Positions 42,893-53,900 of a stretch of 64,000 nucleotides of DNA are shown one piece after another. The notes under the pieces were generated by a model. The model ran no database searches and was not told where the DNA came from. It was given only the letters and a program-made list of their open reading frames with translations. The DNA is taken from positions 1 to 64,000 of the forward strand of contig CAKASQ030000077.1 in the NCBI GenBank assembly GCA_916988195.3. Direction: 5' to 3'. The stretch is from Oscillospiraceae bacterium (lineage in GTDB: Bacteria; Bacillota; Clostridia; Oscillospirales; Oscillospiraceae). The number at the start of each line of letters is the position of its first letter. Positions within the stretch are counted from its first letter, which is position 1. Position numbers and translations under genes: made by a program.

Positions 42893-45251
42893 GAAGCAGA
42901 TCGAAGCGGCCATTGCCCGCGCTAACCACACGGACAAAAAAGGAAAATCTGCGCAGGACAGTATCCCTTATGAACGGATGTGGCCGGACGGAATCTGCCG
43001 CGTATCGGACAGCCACTACACAAAGACCATCCAGTTTCAGGACATCAACTATCAGCTCTCCCAAAACGAAGATAAGACGGCAATCTTTGAGGGGTGGTGT
43101 GATTTCCTCAATTATTTTGACAGCTCGATTCATTTTCAGCTGTCTTTTTTGAACCTTGCGGCATCGGAGGAGACCTTTGCCAACTCCATTTCCATCCCGC
43201 CCCAGAGGGACGCCTTTGACAGTATCCGCGAGGAATACACCACAATGCTGCAAAATCAGCTGGCCAGAGGTAACAACGGTCTCATCAAGACCAAATACCT
43301 GACCTTTGGTATCGACGCGGACAGCATCAAAGCCGCCAAGCCCCGTCTGGAGCGTATTGAGACAGATATACTTAATAACTTCAAGCGTCTTGGTGTAGCT
43401 GCCAGAACGCTGGACGGTAAAGAAAGGCTTTTTCAGCTTCATGCGGTATTCCACATGGATGAACAACTCCCGTTTCAGTTTGAATGGGACTGGCTGGCTC
43501 CTTCCGGTCTGTCCACAAAGGATTTTATTGCACCAAGCTCCTTTGAGTTCCGCACCGGCAAGCAGTTCCGTATGGGTAAGAAATACGGAGCTGTTTCTTT
43601 TTTGCAGATCCTCGCACCGGAACTGAATGACCGTTTGCTGGCTGATTTTCTGGATATGGAAAGTTCGCTCATTGTGAGTATGCACATTCAGTCGGTGGAT
43701 CAGGTGAAAGCCATCAAAACGGTAAAGCGAAAGATTACCGACCTGGACCGCAGCAAGATCGAGGAACAGAAAAAAGCAGTCCGTGCCGGATACGACATGG
43801 ACATCATTCCATCTGACCTTGCTACCTACGGCAGTGAAGCGAAAAAACTCTTGCAGGATTTGCAGAGCCGCAACGAGAGAATGTTCCTTTTGACCTTTCT
43901 GGTGCTGAACACAGCGGACAATCCCCGTCAGCTTGGCAACAACATCTTTCAGGCAGGCTCTATTGCCCAGAAGTATAACTGTCAGCTGACCAGGCTGGAC
44001 TTCCAACAGGAAGAAGGGCTGATGAGCTGTCTGCCTCTGGGTCTCAATCAGATTGAGATTCAGCGAGGACTGACCACCAGTTCCACAGCTATCTTTGTGC
44101 CCTTTACTACGCAGGAACTGTTCCAGAACGGGAAAGAAGCTCTGTACTACGGCATCAATGCTCTGTCCAACAACCTCATCATGGTGGACAGAAAGCTGCT
44201 GAAAAACCCCAACGGCCTGATTCTGGGTACGCCGGGTTCCGGTAAGTCCTTCAGCGCAAAACGAGAAATTGCCAACTGCTTTTTGCTTACCAGTGATGAT
44301 GTTATTATCTGTGACCCGGAAGCGGAGTACGCACCTCTTGTTGAGCGTCTGCATGGGCAGGTCATCAAGATCTCACCTACTTCAACCAACTATATCAATC
44401 CGATGGATCTGAATCTGGACTATTCGGATGATGAAAGCCCGCTGTCACTCAAGTCTGACTTTATCCTCAGCTTGTGTGAGCTGATCGTGGGCGGTAAGGA
44501 GGGCTTGCAGCCGGTGCAGAAAACCATTATTGACCGTTGTGTACGGCTGGTTTACAACGAATATCTCAATGACCCAAAGCCGGAGAATATGCCGATTTTG
44601 GAGGACCTTTATAACCTGTTGCGGGAGCAGGAAGAAAAAGAAGCTCAGTACATTGCAACGGCATTGGAAATCTATGTAACGGGTTCTTTGAATGTGTTCA
44701 ATCATCAGAGCAATGTGGATATTGATAACCGGATTGTCTGCTACGACATCAAGGAACTGGGCAAGCAGCTTAAAAAAATCGGTATGCTGGTGGTACAGGA
44801 TCAGGTGTGGAACCGCGTTACCATCAACCGTGCCGCCCACAAGTCCACCCGTTACTACATCGACGAGATGCACCTGCTTTTGAAGGAGGAGCAGACCGCC
44901 GCCTATACGGTGGAAATCTGGAAGCGATTCAGAAAATGGGGCGGTATTCCGACAGGTATCACCCAGAATGTCAAAGACCTTTTGAGCAGCCGCGAGGTGG
45001 AAAATATCTTTGAAAATTCCGACTTCGTGTATATGCTCAACCAGGCAGGCGGAGACCGTCAGATCCTCGCCAAGCAGCTGGGTATTTCCACACACCAATT
45101 ATCTTATGTGACCCACTCCGGTGAGGGCGAGGGCCTGCTGTTTTATGGCTCTACAATCCTGCCTTTCGTGGATCACTTCCCGAAGAATACCGAGCTTTAC
45201 CGCATTATGACCACCAAACCCCAGGAACTGAAAAAGAAGGAGGATGAATGA
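42783..45251 (+). CDS. virB4: VirB4-type conjugation ATPase
   Basis: An 822-residue ATPase that energises T4SS assembly and transfer at the membrane. Walker A is GTPGSGKSFSAK (about 480), Walker B YYIDEMHLLL (about 690), then the VirB4 motifs NVKDLLSS and LLFYGSTILPF. Length is normal. AAGGAGG is only 3 bases from the ATG at 42783 but 9 from a TTG at 42789, which may be the true start. It overlaps prgI by ~110 nt and the next gene by 4. Confidence 0.94.
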   Translation: MTLFTAIKKWLHRMFGKTEEKTVQPVKTKKKLSRADKKQIEAAIARANHTDKKGKSAQDSIPYERMWPDGICRVSDSHYTKTIQFQDINYQLSQNEDKTAIFEGWCDFLNYFDSSIHFQLSFLNLAASEETFANSISIPPQRDAFDSIREEYTTMLQNQLARGNNGLIKTKYLTFGIDADSIKAAKPRLERIETDILNNFKRLGVAARTLDGKERLFQLHAVFHMDEQLPFQFEWDWLAPSGLSTKDFIAPSSFEFRTGKQFRMGKKYGAVSFLQILAPELNDRLLADFLDMESSLIVSMHIQSVDQVKAIKTVKRKITDLDRSKIEEQKKAVRAGYDMDIIPSDLATYGSEAKKLLQDLQSRNERMFLLTFLVLNTADNPRQLGNNIFQAGSIAQKYNCQLTRLDFQQEEGLMSCLPLGLNQIEIQRGLTTSSTAIFVPFTTQELFQNGKEALYYGINALSNNLIMVDRKLLKNPNGLILGTPGSGKSFSAKREIANCFLLTSDDVIICDPEAEYAPLVERLHGQVIKISPTSTNYINPMDLNLDYSDDESPLSLKSDFILSLCELIVGGKEGLQPVQKTIIDRCVRLVYNEYLNDPKPENMPILEDLYNLLREQEEKEAQYIATALEIYVTGSLNVFNHQSNVDIDNRIVCYDIKELGKQLKKIGMLVVQDQVWNRVTINRAAHKSTRYYIDEMHLLLKEEQTAAYTVEIWKRFRKWGGIPTGITQNVKDLLSSREVENIFENSDFVYMLNQAGGDRQILAKQLGISTHQLSYVTHSGEGEGLLFYGSTILPFVDHFPKNTELYRIMTTKPQELKKKEDE

Positions 45252-45631
45252 TGATGAACCCCAACATTTTGAATAAAAATCCGCTGATGTTTTTTGACAG
45301 GGCGGTAAATGCCCAGCGCAGCCAGCTACTTACAGTCATGGCCGATGCGGTAAGTGAGTGCCGCACGGCGGCAGATCAGGCAGCCGAACTGAATGAGACC
45401 GGTCAGGTGGGGCTTATCCGTCTGGCAGAGATCTGGAGCGCCATCCGTGCCAAGGAAGGTATGGGTGGTCTGGTCCTGGAAGGAACCGAAGCGAAGATCC
45501 TGTCCGATGTGGTGGCACAGTTTTATGCCTACCTGTCCGGCTGTATGTTCAACGATCCGGTGGGAATGGCCATTTATGCAGAGCTGCACTACATGATGTC
45601 CTCCCTCATGCTGGGAGAATGGTTTGAATAA
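45248..45631 (+). CDS. Conserved ICE protein of unknown function
   Basis: A 127-residue mostly helical soluble protein. The start overlaps virB4 (ATGA) and the end overlaps the CHAP hydrolase gene by 8 nt. No domain is recognised. Its fixed place between VirB4 and the hydrolase suggests a T4SS accessory function. Confidence 0.7.
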   Translation: MMMNPNILNKNPLMFFDRAVNAQRSQLLTVMADAVSECRTAADQAAELNETGQVGLIRLAEIWSAIRAKEGMGGLVLEGTEAKILSDVVAQFYAYLSGCMFNDPVGMAIYAELHYMMSSLMLGEWFE

Positions 45632-47360
45632 GGAACCGCGCCTGCGCTTTACTGATGAGGAACGGTCTGCCCCTGCACTGGAAAAGCCGATCCGTAAAGC
45701 GGAGAAAGCTGCGGCCAGAGCAGATAAGGCGCAGGCCAATATCCCAAAGAAAAAGGTCAGGCAGACGGTCATTGACCCGGATACCGGAAAAAAGACCTCG
45801 AAGCTGACCTTTGAGGACAAGAAAAAGCCACCTTCCAAAGTTTCTCAAGGAGTCAGGGAAGCTCCCGTCCATCTGGTCGTGGGCAAGCTCCACAAAGAGA
45901 TCCGGGAAACAGAGCAGGACAATGTGGGCGTGGAAAGCGCCCACAAGTCCGAGGAGGCGGTGGAGACCGGCGCTTATCTGGTGCGGGAGGGCTATCGCAG
46001 CCACAAGCTGAAGCCGTACCGCAAAGCAGCACAGGCAGAGCGTCAACTGGAAAAGGCAAATGTAAATGTTCTGTACCAGAAATCTTTGCAGGAAAATCCC
46101 CAGTTTGCCAGCAATCCGCTTTCCCGCTGGCAGCAAAAGCAGGCCATCAAAAGGCAGTATGCCGCCGCCAAACACGCCGGTCAGACTGCCGGAAATACCG
46201 CCCAGGCTGCGTCCAAAACCGGAAAAGTCGCAAGGACGGTAAAAGAAAAGGCACAGCAGGCAGGGGCATTCGTCATGCGCCACAAGAAGGGTTTCCTGAT
46301 GGCAGGGTTTTTGTTCCTCATTACCTGTATGCTGATGAATACCATGTCCTCCTGCTCCATGATGGCGCAGAGCATCGGTTCCGTTCTCTCCGGCACCACC
46401 TATCCGTCGGATGACCCGGAAATGCTGGCAGTGGAGGCAGATTATGCAGCCAGAGAAGTCCAGTTGCAGAAGGAAATCGACAACATTGAAAGCAGCCACC
46501 CAGGGTATGACGAGTATCGCTATGACCTTGGTATGATCGGCCATGACCCTCATGAGCTGGCAGCATTTCTGTCTGCCGTCTTGCAAGGTTACACCCAGCA
46601 GAGCGCTCAGGCAGAGCTGGCGCGTGTGTTTGCAGCACAGTATCAACTGACGCTTACTGAGGAAGTGGAGATTCGCTACCGCACGGAGACCTCCACCGAC
46701 CCGGAGACCGGCGAGACCACCTCAGAAGAAGTCCCCTATGAGTATTACATTTTGAATGTGAAACTCACCAGCAAGCCCATTTCCGCTGTGGCGTCGGAGT
46801 TACTGACCCCGGAGCAGATGGAAATGTATCAGGTTTACCGGCAGACCATGGGCAATAAGCCGCTGTTGTTTGGCGGTGGTTCCCCTGACATGAGCAATTC
46901 CGAGGACTTGACCGGTGTACAGTTCGTAAATGGAACCCGTCCCGGAAATCCGCAGTTGGTGGAGCTGGCCAAGCGTCAGGTCGGCAATGTGGGCGGCTAT
47001 CCTTATTGGAGCTGGTATGGCTTTGACAGCCGCGTGGAGTGGTGCGCCTGCTTTGTATCCTGGTGTTATAACCAGGCTGGAAAAAGTGAGCCGCGCTTTG
47101 CAGGCTGTGAGTGGCAGGGCGTTCCGTGGTTCCAGTCTCATGGACAATGGGGTGCAAGAGGCTATAACAATCTGGCTCCCGGAGATGCAATTTTCTTTGA
47201 TTGGGATTTGGATGGGACAGCAGACCATGTGGGTATCGTGATCGGTACGGATGGCAGCCGCGTTTATACTGTGGAGGGAAATTCCGGCGATGCCTGCAAG
47301 ATCAAAAGTTATGACCTGAATTATCAAAGCATTAAAGGCTATGGTCTGATGAACTGGTAA
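45624..47360 (+). CDS. CHAP-domain cell-wall hydrolase of the conjugation machine (VirB1-like)
   Basis: A 578-residue protein. A long basic cytosolic N-terminus (to about 215) is followed by one transmembrane helix (FLMAGFLFLITCMLMNTM, about 225-242), an extracellular region of about 200 residues, and a C-terminal CHAP amidase/peptidase domain. The likely catalytic Cys is in VEWCACFVSWCYNQAG (about 470) and the His in ADHVGIVIG (about 533). Such enzymes open peptidoglycan for the channel. The TTG start overlaps the preceding gene. Confidence 0.88.
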   Translation: MNKEPRLRFTDEERSAPALEKPIRKAEKAAARADKAQANIPKKKVRQTVIDPDTGKKTSKLTFEDKKKPPSKVSQGVREAPVHLVVGKLHKEIRETEQDNVGVESAHKSEEAVETGAYLVREGYRSHKLKPYRKAAQAERQLEKANVNVLYQKSLQENPQFASNPLSRWQQKQAIKRQYAAAKHAGQTAGNTAQAASKTGKVARTVKEKAQQAGAFVMRHKKGFLMAGFLFLITCMLMNTMSSCSMMAQSIGSVLSGTTYPSDDPEMLAVEADYAAREVQLQKEIDNIESSHPGYDEYRYDLGMIGHDPHELAAFLSAVLQGYTQQSAQAELARVFAAQYQLTLTEEVEIRYRTETSTDPETGETTSEEVPYEYYILNVKLTSKPISAVASELLTPEQMEMYQVYRQTMGNKPLLFGGGSPDMSNSEDLTGVQFVNGTRPGNPQLVELAKRQVGNVGGYPYWSWYGFDSRVEWCACFVSWCYNQAGKSEPRFAGCEWQGVPWFQSHGQWGARGYNNLAPGDAIFFDWDLDGTADHVGIVIGTDGSRVYTVEGNSGDACKIKSYDLNYQSIKGYGLMNW

Positions 47361-47388
47361 CAGACTTTGTGGAAAGGAGTGAACGGTT

Positions 47389-47646
47389 ATGGCAAAAAAC
47401 AAAATTGAACGTATCGACCAGGAAATTGAGAAAACCCGTGAGAAGATTGCGGAATATCAGGAAAAGCTCAAGACCCTGGAAGCACAGAAAACGGAGGCAG
47501 AGAATCTGGAAATCGTTCAGATGGTTCGTGCGTTACGCATGACTCCAGCACAGCTGAACGCTATGCTTTCCGGTGGAATGAACCACGGCAGAGATACAGC
47601 ACTGTCGGAATCAAATAATCAGGAGGCTACCGCTTATGAAGAATAA
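47389..47646 (+). CDS. DUF4315 family protein
   Basis: An 85-residue protein. The first ~50 residues form a charged coiled coil (IDQEIEKTREKIAEYQEKLK) and a short AQLNAML helix follows. DUF4315 proteins occur in Tn1549-like conjugation operons; function unknown. GGAGTG precedes the ATG. It overlaps the next gene by 11 nt. Confidence 0.8.
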   Translation: MAKNKIERIDQEIEKTREKIAEYQEKLKTLEAQKTEAENLEIVQMVRALRMTPAQLNAMLSGGMNHGRDTALSESNNQEATAYEE

Positions 47647-48400
47647 AAGAATTTGCAAAACACTTTCCGCCCTTTGCCTGACAATGGTTGTGGCATTTGG
47701 CTTTACAATCCCTGCTTTCGCACAGGGGTCAGAACAGGCTCCGGCGGCACCGGCAGAGGATTCTACCAATGACAGCAATGTGATTGTGGAAGAAACAGAA
47801 CCGGCACCGGCACTTACACCGGAGGGGAATGCGGCATTGGTGGATGATTTTGGAGGCAATAAGCAGCTTATTACTGTTACGACCAAAGCTGGAAATTACT
47901 TTTACATCTTGATTGATAGGGCGAATGAGGACAAGGAGACTGCTGTTCACTTTCTGAATCAGGTGGACGATGCAGACCTTGCGGCGCTGATGGAAGATGG
48001 AAAAACCAAAGAGGAGATGCCTGCGGTATGCAGCTGTTCAACAAAATGTGAAGCAGGGGCGGTCAATACGGCCTGCCCGGTCTGCGCAACTGATAAGAGT
48101 AAATGTACGGGCAAAGCACCGGAACCTCCGGCAGAAACATCGGAGCCGGAAAAAGAGAAGCCTGCCGGATTGAACCTGGCTGCGCTGGTCCTTTTGCTGG
48201 CTCTGCTTGGTGGCGGTGGCGTGTTTGCCTACTTGAAGCTCGTTAAGAATAAGCCTAAGACCAAGGGCAATGACAGTCTGGACGATTATGATTATGGAGA
48301 GGAAGATTCTGAGGAATGGGAAACCGAGGGTGAGGAGTCGGACGAGCCGTACGCTGACGGGGGCAGCACAGAAGAAGATGACGAGGACAGCGTGAAATGA
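47636..48400 (+). CDS. DUF4366 family surface protein
   Basis: A 254-residue exported protein with a signal peptide (cleavage near AFAQG, about 30), an Ala/Pro/Glu linker, and a globular region with NYFYILIDRA and six cysteines (CSCSTKCEAG, CPVC, KC). A transmembrane helix (LAALVLLLALLGGGGVFAYL) and a very acidic cytosolic tail follow. DUF4366 is standard in this ICE class. The topology suggests a cell-surface part of the conjugation machine. It overlaps the next gene by 4 nt. Confidence 0.82.
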   Translation: MKNKRICKTLSALCLTMVVAFGFTIPAFAQGSEQAPAAPAEDSTNDSNVIVEETEPAPALTPEGNAALVDDFGGNKQLITVTTKAGNYFYILIDRANEDKETAVHFLNQVDDADLAALMEDGKTKEEMPAVCSCSTKCEAGAVNTACPVCATDKSKCTGKAPEPPAETSEPEKEKPAGLNLAALVLLLALLGGGGVFAYLKLVKNKPKTKGNDSLDDYDYGEEDSEEWETEGEESDEPYADGGSTEEDDEDSVK

Positions 48401-48600
48401 CCCGATTCACAGACAGTCCCTATGAACGCATGATGACACGCAGGCCGGAGGGCGGGAAGGAAACTTCCCGTCCTCCTTCTTTACCCCACAGCCACCCCTG
48501 CTATGGTTGCGGGAATTATGGAAGACCCTGCGTAGGTATCTGTCACCGGGAAATGTCCCGATGGCTCAAAGAGAGGAGGAACCATCATGGCTCAACATAA
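48397..48600 (+). CDS. Small Cys-rich ICE protein
   Basis: A 67-residue protein with CYGCGNYGRPCVGICHRE, a possible metal-binding knuckle, between basic ends. The start overlaps the DUF4366 gene (ATGA) and the end overlaps topB by 14 nt, which supports translation. Function unknown. Confidence 0.6.
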   Translation: MTRFTDSPYERMMTRRPEGGKETSRPPSLPHSHPCYGCGNYGRPCVGICHREMSRWLKERRNHHGST

Positions 48601-50695
48601 ATTGGTAATTGCCGAAAAACCATCGGTTGCCCAAAGTTTGGCGGTGGTGATCGGCGCAACCGTCCGTAAGGACGGGTATCTGGAGGGTAATGGCTGGCGT
48701 GTCAGCTGGTGCGTGGGCCATCTGGCCGGTCTTGCGGATGCAGACAGCTATGACCCAAAGTATGCCAAGTGGCGATATGATGATCTGCCTATCCTGCCGG
48801 AACATTGGCAGATGGTGGTGGGAAAAGATAAGAAAAAGCAGTTTGATATTCTCAAAAAGCTGATGAATGCCCCGGATGTGACGGAAGTGGTAAATGCCTG
48901 TGATGCCGGACGCGAGGGCGAGATGATCTTCCGCAGCGTCTATGAGCTGGCAGACTGTCAAAAGCCTATGAAAAGGCTCTGGATTTCTTCGATGGAGGAC
49001 TCTGCCATAAGGGAAGGCTTTGCAAACCTGCGCCCCGGTGCGGATTATGACGGACTTCGGGATGCTGCCCTCTGCCGTGCCAAGGCCGACTGGCTGGTGG
49101 GAATCAATGCGACAAGGCTTTTTTCCGTGCTGTATCACCGTACCCTCAACATCGGGCGCGTGATGTCCCCAACACTGGCGCTCATTGTCCAGCGAGAAGC
49201 TGAGATCGACACCTTTAAGCCGATTCCCTTTTATACCGTGGCGCTGGAGCTGCCCGGTCTTACCGTATCCGGGGAGCGCATGGCGAATAAGGCCGCTGCC
49301 GAGCAGCTGAAAGAAGCCTGTCAGGGTGCAAATGTCACAATCAAAAAGGTGGAGTGCAAGGAAAAGTCCGAAAAGCCGCCTGCCCTCTATGACCTGACTA
49401 CCCTGCAAAGAGATGCCAACCGCCTGCTTGGATTTACAGCCCAGCAGACCCTGGACTATCTACAAAGCCTGTATGAAAAGAAGCTCTGCACCTATCCCCG
49501 TACTGACAGCCGCTATCTGACTGGTGATATGGCAGACAGCCTGCCGGTGCTGGTGAACCTGGTTGCCAGTGCTATGCCGTTTCGCAAAGGGATCGCCATT
49601 ACCTGTGATCCGCATACGGTCATCAACGATAAGAAAGTAACCGACCATCACGCAGTAATCCCTACCAGAAATCTCAAGGATGCAGACCTTTCTGCCCTTC
49701 CTGCGGGAGAAAAAGCGGTGCTGGAGCTGGTGGCCCTGCGTCTGATGTGCGCCGTAGCCCAGCCCCATATCTATTCGGAAACTGTTGTGATTGCAGCGTG
49801 TGCCGGTGGGGAGTTTACCACAAAAGGAAAAACGGTGAAGCATCCCGGATGGAAAGCACTGGAGGACGCTTATCGTGCCAAAATGAAGGATACAGAGCCG
49901 AAAAAAGAGGGCGTAGAGAAAGCCCTGCCGGAGCTGACCGAAGGACAGACACTTTCGGTTTCTGCGGCAATCGTCAAAGAAGGCAAAAGCAGTCCGCCTC
50001 AGCACTTTACGGAGGACACCCTATTGTCCGCAATGGAGACTGCCGGGAAAGATGATATGCCGGAGGATGCTGAGAGAAAAGGTCTGGGGACACCGGCCAC
50101 CCGTGCCGGTATTTTGGAAAAGCTGGTATCTGCCGGTTTTCTGGAGCGAAAAAAGAACAGAAAAACGGTGCAGCTTCTTCCTTCCCACGATGCAGTATCC
50201 CTGATCACGGTGCTGCCGGAACAACTGCAATCGCCGCTTCTGACTGCCGAGTGGGAGTATCGCCTGGGTGAGATCGAGCGCGGGCAGCTTGCTCCAGAGG
50301 AGTTTCTGGACGGGATCAGCACCATGCTGAAAGATCTGGTGGGGACTTATCAGGTCATCAAGGGAACTGAGTACCTGTTCACTCCGCCCCGTGAGGTGGT
50401 GGGCAAATGCCCTCGCTGCGGCGGTGAAGTTGCAGAACTGCAAAAAGGCTTCTTCTGTCAGAATGATTCTTGCAAATTTGCAATCTGGAAAAACAACAAA
50501 TGGTGGGCTGCCAAGAAAAAACAGCCGACCAAAGCTGTGGTGTCTGCGCTGCTGAACGATGGCTGTGTCCGTGTGACGGGGCTATATTCGGAGAAAACCG
50601 GCAAGACCTACGATGCCACTGTGGTTTTGGAGGACGATGGACAGTATGCCAACTTCAAGCTGGAATTTGACCAGCGGAAAGGAGGCAGCCGATGA
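48587..50695 (+). CDS. topB: DNA topoisomerase III
   Basis: A 702-residue type IA topoisomerase. The Toprim domain is N-terminal (IAEKPSVAQSLAVVIG and ACDAGREGEMIF). The catalytic tyrosine is in CTYPRTDSRYL (about 305). The decatenation/C-terminal region ends in a zinc ribbon (CPRCGGEVAEL and CQNDSC, about 607-625). ICE-encoded TopB is common and is thought to resolve intermediates of element replication or excision. It overlaps both neighbours. Confidence 0.95.
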   Translation: MAQHKLVIAEKPSVAQSLAVVIGATVRKDGYLEGNGWRVSWCVGHLAGLADADSYDPKYAKWRYDDLPILPEHWQMVVGKDKKKQFDILKKLMNAPDVTEVVNACDAGREGEMIFRSVYELADCQKPMKRLWISSMEDSAIREGFANLRPGADYDGLRDAALCRAKADWLVGINATRLFSVLYHRTLNIGRVMSPTLALIVQREAEIDTFKPIPFYTVALELPGLTVSGERMANKAAAEQLKEACQGANVTIKKVECKEKSEKPPALYDLTTLQRDANRLLGFTAQQTLDYLQSLYEKKLCTYPRTDSRYLTGDMADSLPVLVNLVASAMPFRKGIAITCDPHTVINDKKVTDHHAVIPTRNLKDADLSALPAGEKAVLELVALRLMCAVAQPHIYSETVVIAACAGGEFTTKGKTVKHPGWKALEDAYRAKMKDTEPKKEGVEKALPELTEGQTLSVSAAIVKEGKSSPPQHFTEDTLLSAMETAGKDDMPEDAERKGLGTPATRAGILEKLVSAGFLERKKNRKTVQLLPSHDAVSLITVLPEQLQSPLLTAEWEYRLGEIERGQLAPEEFLDGISTMLKDLVGTYQVIKGTEYLFTPPREVVGKCPRCGGEVAELQKGFFCQNDSCKFAIWKNNKWWAAKKKQPTKAVVSALLNDGCVRVTGLYSEKTGKTYDATVVLEDDGQYANFKLEFDQRKGGSR

Positions 50696-50970
50696 AGCTC
50701 TCTTTAGTGGAACGGGAAACCATTCTCCTCTATAACCAGGCAGAACCAATGGCTGAGGTCTATACCCACGATCCTCGTCTGATGGAGAAGCTGGAACTGC
50801 TGGCAAAAAAGCATCCCGACCAGATCACCCGAAAGGACGCCCATAACTTTACCGTCCCCAAGCGGTGTGTATCAGTCCGGGAGCCATACAGCACCGAGCG
50901 TCGCAAAGCTGCCAGTGAGCGTGCGAAAGCCGCCGGATACCAGCCCCCTGTGAAAAAGTCCGGCAGTTAA
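50692..50970 (+). CDS. Conserved small ICE protein of unknown function
   Basis: A 92-residue basic protein; its C-terminal STERRKAASERAKAAG stretch is probably helical and nucleic-acid binding. The start overlaps topB (ATGA) and it ends 6 bases before the primase gene. No domain is recognised. Confidence 0.65.
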   Translation: MKLSLVERETILLYNQAEPMAEVYTHDPRLMEKLELLAKKHPDQITRKDAHNFTVPKRCVSVREPYSTERRKAASERAKAAGYQPPVKKSGS

Positions 50971-50976
50971 AGGCAC

Positions 50977-53900
50977 ATGGCAGAGAATGTATTTGAAGCG
51001 GTCAAGCAGTCGGTCAGCACCAGAGAAGCGGCAGCGTTTTATGGGATCGAGGTCAAACGAAATGGTATGGCCTGCTGTCCCTTTCACGATGATAAGAACC
51101 CCAGCATGAAGGTAGACCAGCGGTTCCACTGCTTTGGTTGCGGTGAAGATGGGGATGTGATCGACTTTACCGCAAAGCTCTTTAACCTCTCCCCAAAAGA
51201 AGCGGCGGAGAAACTGGCACAGGACTTTGGCCTGATCTATGACAGTCAGGCCCCGCCCCGCAGGAGATATGTCCGGCAAAAAACCGAGGCACAGAAGTTT
51301 CGGGAGAATCGACAGCGCTGTTACCGTGTACTGTCCGATTACTACTATCTGCTGAAAAAATGGGAAGCCGACCGTTCTCCCAGGACACCGGAGGAAGAAC
51401 CGCACCCTCGCTTTGTGGAAGCTATCCAGAAGAAACCCTATGTGGAGTACCTGCTGGACCTTTTTCTTTATGAAAGTGAAGAAGAACAAAAGGCATGGAT
51501 TGCAGAACACACAGCAGAAATCACACACTTGGAAAGGAGATTGAAAATCATGGCTGAGAACAAACCCACCAACCGAGAACGGCTAAGGGAAATCACAGAT
51601 GGCATCGAGCAGGGCATCAAAGAACTGTTTGAAAGCGAAAAGTATATGCGCTATCTGTCCGTCATGTCCCGATTTCACCGCTATTCGGTAAACAACACCA
51701 TGCTCATCTATATGCAGAAGCCGGATGCCACTTTGGTAGCCGGATACAATAAGTGGAAAGACCAGTTTGAGCGTCATGTAAAAAAGGGCGAGCATGGCAT
51801 TACCATCATTGCCCCGACACCGTATAAGAAGAAAATCGAGGAGCAGAAGCTGGACCCGGATACCAAGGCTCCGATTTTGGATAAAGACGGAAAGATCGTT
51901 ACAGAGGAAAAAGAAATCGAGATCCCCATGTTTCGTCCGGTCAAGGTCTTTGATGTGAGCCAGACCGACGGGAAACCTTTGCCGGAGCTTGCATCATCCC
52001 TTTCCGGCAATGTGCCAAATTATGAGGCATTCATGGAGGCCCTGCGCCGCAGCGCACCGGTGCCGATTACTTTTGAAGCAATGGCTGCTGATACGGACGG
52101 CTATTTTTCTGCTGATCATCAGAAAATTGCCATTCGTCAGGGCATGAGTGAGGTTCAGACGGTTTCAGCCACAGTACACGAGATTGCCCACAGCAAGCTC
52201 CATGACCCTAAAAAATATGAAATGCTACCGTCATGGAAGGTTGTGCAGGAGAGTGAAGGTGGAACCAAGCATGATTTCAAGTTGGATTTTGCCACAGAAA
52301 AAGAAGCCGAACAGTTTGCTTCTGATATGGATTGGCGTTATGTGGACGAAAATCAGTTTGAATGGCGTCTTGCAGTTGAGGAAGATGCAACCGCAGAAAA
52401 ACAGGCAATCAAAAACCGTCACACGGAAGAAGTGGAGGCTGAAAGCATCTCCTATGCAGTCTGCAAATATTTTGGCATCGAGACAGGAGAAAACAGCTTT
52501 GGCTATATTGCCAGTTGGAGTCAGGGCAAGGAACTGAAAGAGTTGAGAGCCAGTTTGGAGACCATCAACAAAACCTCCGGCACTTTGATCTCCGACATTG
52601 AGCGCCACTATAAGGAAATCTGCAAAGAGCGCGGAATCGACCCTCATGCAAAGGTAGAGCCGGAAACCGCCCCGATAGAGCAGCCAACCAGCAATCTGAC
52701 TTACTATGTAGCAGAGTGCATGGAATTTCCAAACCTCGGAGAATACCACGATAACCTGTCTTTGGAGGAAGCTGTCCGCATTTATCAGGAGATTCCAGCA
52801 GAGCGAATGAACGGGATTAAAGGAATTGGTTTTGAACTGAAAGACGGAAGCGACTATGAAGGACCTTTTCCGATTTTGACCGGCCATACCATTGATCTGG
52901 ACACCATCCAGGCAATCGACTATTACCGTGATAATCCTCTGGTGCAAAAAGCAGTAAAGGAACTGGCTGCGGCAATGCCGGAAATGGAAGTGCTGGGGGC
53001 GGACGCCAATCAGCAGGAGGCTTTGTTTCTGATCGACAATGCCACCTATCTTCATATCCAGCCCTGTGACAGCGGCTGGGATTATACCCTTTACGATGCC
53101 GCATCCATGAAAGAGCTGGATGGAGGTCAGCTGGATATGCCGGAGCTTTCCTGCATGAAGGCAGTTCTCCAGATTTGTGATGATAACGATTTGAGCAGCA
53201 ATTCAGTAAAGTATGCGCCCCTGCCTATGATTGAAACCTTGCAGGACGCTGCTTATCAGCAGATGCAGGCAGAGGTCAGGCAGAGGACGTCTTCTTCCCA
53301 GCTGCCGGAAGCACAGGAGCAGGCACTGGATGAATACCCCATGCCGGATGAGCAGGTCTCCACACCAGATATGCAGGAATACGGCTACTCCTATGATGGG
53401 ATGTTCCCTGTTACCAGAGAACGGGCGCTGGAACTGGATGCCGCCGGTTTGACCGTTTATGTGCTGCATGAGGACAATACGGAGAGCATGGTGTTTGACC
53501 CGCAGGAAATCATGGATCATGGCGGTCTTTTTGGCGTGGACCGTGAGGAATGGGAGAAAAGCCCTCAGTTCCACGAAAAGGTCATGGAGCGTCAGGAACA
53601 TCAGCAGGAACGCGAACAGGCATTTCTATCCCAGAACAGAGATTGCTTTGCTATCTATCAGGTGAGCCGTGACGATCCGCAGAATGTGCGCTTTATGAAT
53701 CTGGATTGGTTAAAGTCCCATGACATTTCCATAGACCGCAGCAATTATGACCTCATTTACACAGCTCCGCTGAGGGAGTCTGGCACGGTACCGGAGCAGC
53801 TGGAAAAACTATATGAGCAGTTTAATCTGCAAAAGCCGGCGGATTTTCACAGTCCTTCTATGAGTGTCAGTGACATCGTTGCGATCAAGCAGGACGGTAA

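Noticed and set aside
42687-44354. 555-codon minus-strand ORF opposite virB4
   Set aside because: Antisense to conserved VirB4 motifs and without family resemblance.
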